Of a DNA stretch of 64,000 bases, positions 60,764 through 64,000 are shown piece after piece (position 1 is the first letter of the stretch; each line of letters opens with the position of its first letter). Source of the DNA: Clavibacter sp. A6099 (lineage in GTDB: Bacteria > Actinomycetota > Actinomycetes > Actinomycetales > Microbacteriaceae); contig NZ_CP083439.1 in NCBI RefSeq assembly GCF_021919125.1, forward strand, positions 248,001-312,000, in the 5' to 3' direction. The translations under genes were made by a program, and so were the position numbers. A model generated the notes under the pieces. The model was given only the letters and a program-made list of their open reading frames with translations, was not told the DNA's origin and did not search any database.

Positions 60764-61490
60764 CGCGATCCTCCCCGCCGGGGCCGTCCTGGCGGAGGAG
60801 CGCGGTCCCGCCGGCGAGCACGCGATGCACCCGGCCGAGGCGGGCGCCGTGGCCCGCGCGGTGCCGTCGCGTCGGCGCGAGTTCGCCGCCACCCGGGCCT
60901 GCGCGCGCACCGCCCTCGCCGCCCTCGTCGCGGAGGCCGCGCGCGGAGGCGGCGCCTCCCGGGCCGCGGCAGACGCCCCCGGCCCCTCTCCCGTCGCGAT
61001 CCCCAAGGGCCGGGGCGGCGATCCCGTCTGGCCGCGCGGCGTGGTCGGCAGCCTCACGCACTGCGCGGGGTACCGCGCCGCCGTCGTCGCGGGCATCGAC
61101 GCGCTGCGCACCATCGGGATCGACGCCGAGCCGCACGCGCCCCTGCCCCCGGAGGCCCGGGACATCGTCGGCCTCGCGGGCGAGCTGGATCCGCATCCGC
61201 CGCTCGGGCCCGACGTGCACGCGGACTGCGTGCTCTTCAGCGCCAAGGAGTCGGTGGGCAAGGCGCACTTCGCCCGGTACCGCGAGTGGCTCGGCTTCGC
61301 GGACCTCCACGTGACGCTCCACCCCGACGGCGCGTTCACGGCGCGCCGGTCCGCGCCCGGCCCCATCCCGTTCCCCGCCTACCGCGGCGGCTGGTGCGTC
61401 ACCGAGGGCCTCGTCCTCACGTGCGCGTGGCTCGCCGTCCCCCGCATCCCGTCCGCCGTCGCCCGCCCCAGCGTCCCCCGCCCCGCCTGA
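60756..61490 (+). CDS. 4'-phosphopantetheinyl transferase (EntD/Sfp type)
   Basis: A 244-residue enzyme that attaches the phosphopantetheine arm to the ArCP and PCP domains of the two NRPSs. PPTase motifs: GSLTHCAGYRAAVVA, IGIDAEPH with the Mg-binding Asp, and FSAKESVGKAHF (KES, the Glu/Lys motif). RREFAATRACARTAL is the usual EntD-type N-terminal signature. The gene starts at GTG 60756 inside the end of the ligase gene and ends 10 bp before the salicylate synthase gene, giving a three-gene operon. Confidence 0.9.
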   Translation: MLDAILPAGAVLAEERGPAGEHAMHPAEAGAVARAVPSRRREFAATRACARTALAALVAEAARGGGASRAAADAPGPSPVAIPKGRGGDPVWPRGVVGSLTHCAGYRAAVVAGIDALRTIGIDAEPHAPLPPEARDIVGLAGELDPHPPLGPDVHADCVLFSAKESVGKAHFARYREWLGFADLHVTLHPDGAFTARRSAPGPIPFPAYRGGWCVTEGLVLTCAWLAVPRIPSAVARPSVPRPA

Positions 61491-61500
61491 AGGAGACCCC

Positions 61501-62988
61501 ATGCCCGCAGCCCCCGTGACCCGCGTAGCCGAGCTCCGGATCACCCGCGACCCGCTCGGCGCCGTCGCCGACCTGGCGCGCGCCTTCCGGCACGAGCCGC
61601 ACGTGATCCTCGAGGAGGCGGGGCGGTTCTCGTGCGGGATCGGCGCGTGGGCGGAGGTCGTGGTCGACCGGCGGGTCGTCCGCCTGCGCGTCCGGGGCGA
61701 GGAGGAGGTGGTCGTGTCGTGGCGGGATGAGCCCCTGCGCGTGGTGGGCCGCCTGCTCGCGGGCCTCGGCCCCGACCGCGGGCGCGCCTACGGCACCGCG
61801 TGCTTCGAGCTGGCGCGCGCGCACGCGGGCATGCCGGTCGCCGCGGGTGCGGGGGAGCTCCTGCACGTGATCCTGCCGCGCACGGAGGTGATCATCGCGG
61901 ATGGCCTCGCGACCGTCCGCTCGGGGGACGCACGGGAGGCGGCGGAGGTCGCGCGGATCCTCGGGGCGGCCGAGCCCGCGCCCGCGCCCGCGCCCGCACC
62001 CGAGCCCGCCGCCGCACTCGTGCCCGAGCCCGCGCCCGACCGCCCCGGCATCGCCGATCCCGAGGACGGCCGTGCGCGCTACCTCGCCGCGGTCGCGTCG
62101 GGCGTCGCCGCCATCCAGGCGGGGGAGCTGCAGAAGGTCGTCGTGTCGCGCCGGGTGCCCGTCACGGGCGAGGTGGACCTGCCCGCCACCTTCGTGCGCG
62201 GACGCCGGGCGAACACGCCCGCCCGCTCCTACCTGCTGGGCCTCGGCGGGATCGAGGCGGTGGGCTTCAGCCCCGAGATCGTCGTGGCGGTGGACGCCTC
62301 TGGCACCGTGCGCACCCAGCCGCTCGCCGGCACGCGGGCGCTCGTGGCCGACCCCGTCGAGTCCCGGCGGCTGCGCGAGGAGCTCCTGTCGGACGCGAAG
62401 GAGATCCACGAGCACGCGATCTCGGTGAAGCTCGCGGTCGAGGAGATGGCGCCCGTGTGCCGCGCGGGCAGCGTGCGCGTCGAGGAGTTCATGGTCGTGG
62501 AGGAGCGCGGCACGGTGCAGCACCTGGGCTCCCGGGTGGCGGGCGAGCTCGCGGAAGGCCTCACGTGCTGGGACGCTCTGGCCGCGCTGTTCCCGGCCGT
62601 CACCGCGTCGGGCGTGCCCAAGCGCGCCGCGTTCGACCTCATCCGCCGGCTGGAGGGGCACGACCGCGGCCTCTATGCCGGCGCGGTCCTCCGGATCGAC
62701 GCGGACGGCGCGCTCGACGCGGCCCTGGTGCTGCGCACGCTCTTCCGGCGTGGCGAGGCGACGTGGCTGCAGGTCGGCGCGGGCGTCGTGGGGGCCTCGT
62801 CTCCGGCTCGCGAGCTCGAGGAGACGCGCGAGAAGCTGGCGAGCATCGCGGACCACGTGGTGCGCGACCCGGGACCCGGCCGCGCGGCGCAGGCGGCGGC
62901 GGCGGATGCGGGCGACCTCGGCGCGGGCGCGGGCGCGAGCGCGAGCGCCCGCGCCCGCGCTCCGCGGGGAGCCGCCGCCGGCCGGTGA
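61501..62988 (+). CDS. Salicylate synthase (Irp9/YbtS/MbtI type)
   Basis: A 495-residue chorismate-utilising enzyme that turns chorismate into salicylate by way of isochorismate, so no separate lyase is needed; none is present. C-terminal chorismate-binding signatures: VGFSPEIVV, TQPLAGTRAL, SDAKEIHEHAISV, VQHLGSRVAGEL, FPAVTASGVPKRAAFD and GLYAGAVLRID. A Pro/Ala/Glu repeat (about residues 158-180) links the two halves, and the last 35 residues are Ala/Gly/Arg-rich low complexity; both are unusual additions to a family normally near 430-450 residues. AAGGAGA is directly upstream of the ATG. Confidence 0.92.
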   Translation: MPAAPVTRVAELRITRDPLGAVADLARAFRHEPHVILEEAGRFSCGIGAWAEVVVDRRVVRLRVRGEEEVVVSWRDEPLRVVGRLLAGLGPDRGRAYGTACFELARAHAGMPVAAGAGELLHVILPRTEVIIADGLATVRSGDAREAAEVARILGAAEPAPAPAPAPEPAAALVPEPAPDRPGIADPEDGRARYLAAVASGVAAIQAGELQKVVVSRRVPVTGEVDLPATFVRGRRANTPARSYLLGLGGIEAVGFSPEIVVAVDASGTVRTQPLAGTRALVADPVESRRLREELLSDAKEIHEHAISVKLAVEEMAPVCRAGSVRVEEFMVVEERGTVQHLGSRVAGELAEGLTCWDALAALFPAVTASGVPKRAAFDLIRRLEGHDRGLYAGAVLRIDADGALDAALVLRTLFRRGEATWLQVGAGVVGASSPARELEETREKLASIADHVVRDPGPGRAAQAAAADAGDLGAGAGASASARARAPRGAAAGR

Positions 62989-63000
62989 CGGCTCCGCGGC

Positions 63001-64000
63001 TCAGACCCCGCCGCCCCCGCCTCCTCCACCGCCGCCGCCGGAGGTCGTGCCTCCCGTGGATCCGCCGCTCGAGCTGGAGCCGGAGTACGTGCCGTGCATG
63101 CTCGACGACACCGAGCCGAGGCTCGAGGCGAACACGGCGGGCGCGAACGGCGTCTGCCCCGCGTACCAGCCCGGCCGGTCCCGCGCGTGCTCGTAGCGGC
63201 GGCCGAGCTCGTCGGCCCACTCCTCCTCCTGGCCGAACATGGCGGCGTACGGCAGCAGCTCCTCGGTCAGGCGCAGCACGTCGCGGTCGTCGCGCGGGAG
63301 GTCTCGCCGCTCGGCGCCCTCGGGCGACTGCAGCATGCGGATCCGGTCGGCCTCGGCCAGCCGGATGAACTCGCGGAGCCCCGCGAGGTGGTCGCGCAGC
63401 ACCACGCCGCGCTCGGTGAGCGGGTGCTTCACGAGCGCCGCGATCGTCACGCCGAGCGCGAGCACGGCAGCGACGAGGAACGCGATCACGACCGGCCCGC
63501 CGTACGCGTCCACCAGCGACAGCACCGCGAAGACGATCGCGGCGACCATGCCGAGCGTGGCCGCGACGATCAGCAGGACGATGGACCCCACAGGCAGCGG
63601 CTTCCGCAGGCCGTCCGCGACCGTGCGCTTCGTGACGGCGGCCATCAGCTTCTGGATCCGCGCGGTCGCCTTCGCGTCGGTGCGCGCCAGGTCCTTCACC
63701 GCGCCGGGCCCCGCGCCGTCGCCGAAGACGGCCGCCACGAAGCGCCGCTCGTCGGGGTCGGTGACGCGCGACGGATCCACGAGCTCCAGCGAGAACGTCG
63801 GCTTCTTCCGGCCGCCATCCCGCTCCAGGATCCGCACCGCCCCGCGCACCGCGAGGTCGAGCAGGAGCGCGGTGGTCGCGCGCGCGGAGTTCCCCGAGAT
63901 GACGGATGCGACCAGCACGCCGACGCCCTCGGGCGGGTCGTACTGGGCGACGATCGTGCCGCGGCCGGGCGCGTCGGACAGGCGGCGGCGTCGCAGCACG
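63001..64000 (-). CDS. DUF2207-type membrane protein (partial, N-terminus beyond right edge)
   Basis: The last 333 or so codons of a membrane protein; the frame is open to the window edge and DUF2207 proteins are usually 550-650 residues. Visible are a helical cytoplasmic segment (RATTALLLDLAVRGAVRI, a winged-helix-like part), two transmembrane helices (IVLLIVAATLGMVAAIVFAV and VVIAFLVAAVLALGVTIAAL), then EFIRLAEADRIRML and LPYAAMFGQEEEWAD, which are hallmarks of the family. It ends in a Ser/Gly tail with about 11 consecutive Gly. Function of the family is unknown. It converges with the salicylate synthase gene with 12 bp between, and is probably not part of the NRPS cluster. Confidence 0.82.
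   Translation of the reverse strand, partial: VLRRRRLSDAPGRGTIVAQYDPPEGVGVLVASVISGNSARATTALLLDLAVRGAVRILERDGGRKKPTFSLELVDPSRVTDPDERRFVAAVFGDGAGPGAVKDLARTDAKATARIQKLMAAVTKRTVADGLRKPLPVGSIVLLIVAATLGMVAAIVFAVLSLVDAYGGPVVIAFLVAAVLALGVTIAALVKHPLTERGVVLRDHLAGLREFIRLAEADRIRMLQSPEGAERRDLPRDDRDVLRLTEELLPYAAMFGQEEEWADELGRRYEHARDRPGWYAGQTPFAPAVFASSLGSVSSSMHGTYSGSSSSGGSTGGTTSGGGGGGGGGGGV

Overview
The window is high-GC DNA (roughly 70% or more G+C, codons almost always ending in C or G) with actinobacterial regulators (LacI, MmyB-type, ECF sigma with zinc anti-sigma, Lsr2-like, HspR/HAIR element). A large secreted pectinesterase, an arabinofuranosidase, a GH3 glycosidase and an alpha-galactosidase point to a plant-associated Microbacteriaceae member such as Clavibacter or a close relative. 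That assignment is an inference from content. I saw no rRNA, tRNA, CRISPR array, insertion sequence or phage gene.

Left part (1-9.5 kb): the 5' two thirds or so of a secreted FnIII/pectinesterase protein that runs off the left edge; an ECF sigma/anti-sigma pair; a two-gene HTH plus nucleotidyltransferase unit that resembles a toxin-antitoxin module; an MFS exporter; a TPR protein; a small membrane protein; and a LacI regulator.

Middle part (9.7-37 kb): a LacI-flanked sugar ABC operon (lipoprotein, two permeases, GH3 enzyme, no ATPase) closed by a strong terminator, then mostly single metabolic and regulatory genes. These include an MmyB-type regulator divergent from an SDR, several GNAT acetyltransferases, a serine hydrolase, a rhodanese, an Lrp regulator, an orphan AAA ATPase behind two AT-rich palindromes, a GH51 arabinofuranosidase behind a perfect LacI-type palindrome, an Lsr2-like protein, a degenerate CobW-like protein behind a Zur-like box, a thioredoxin-reductase-like oxidoreductase, an N-domain-less ClpB behind a HAIR element, a GH36 alpha-galactosidase, an aldo/keto reductase and an M19 dipeptidase.

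Right part (37-63 kb): a complete salicylate-capped, cysteine-heterocyclising NRPS metallophore cluster. Salicylate synthase makes salicylate and an AMP ligase with a salicylate-type pocket loads it. A PPTase primes the carrier proteins. NRPS 1 (ArCP-Cy-A-PCP-Cy-A-PCP) and NRPS 2 (dock-Cy-A[insert]-PCP-TE) would build an aryl tri-thiazoline/thiazolidine chain. A YbtU-like reductase fused to a methyltransferase, a second paralogous methyltransferase, a saccharopine-dehydrogenase-like oxidoreductase and a P450 would tailor it. A type II thioesterase edits, and two IrtA/IrtB (YbtP/Q)-like ABC half-transporters probably take the metal complex back up. Gene content and order recall the coelibactin cluster of Streptomyces. 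Both divergent promoters of the cluster carry 15-bp Fur-family boxes that fit the actinobacterial Zur consensus, not the IdeR/DtxR iron box. The main hypothesis from this window is therefore a zinc-regulated system, possibly a zincophore. The window ends inside a DUF2207-type membrane protein.
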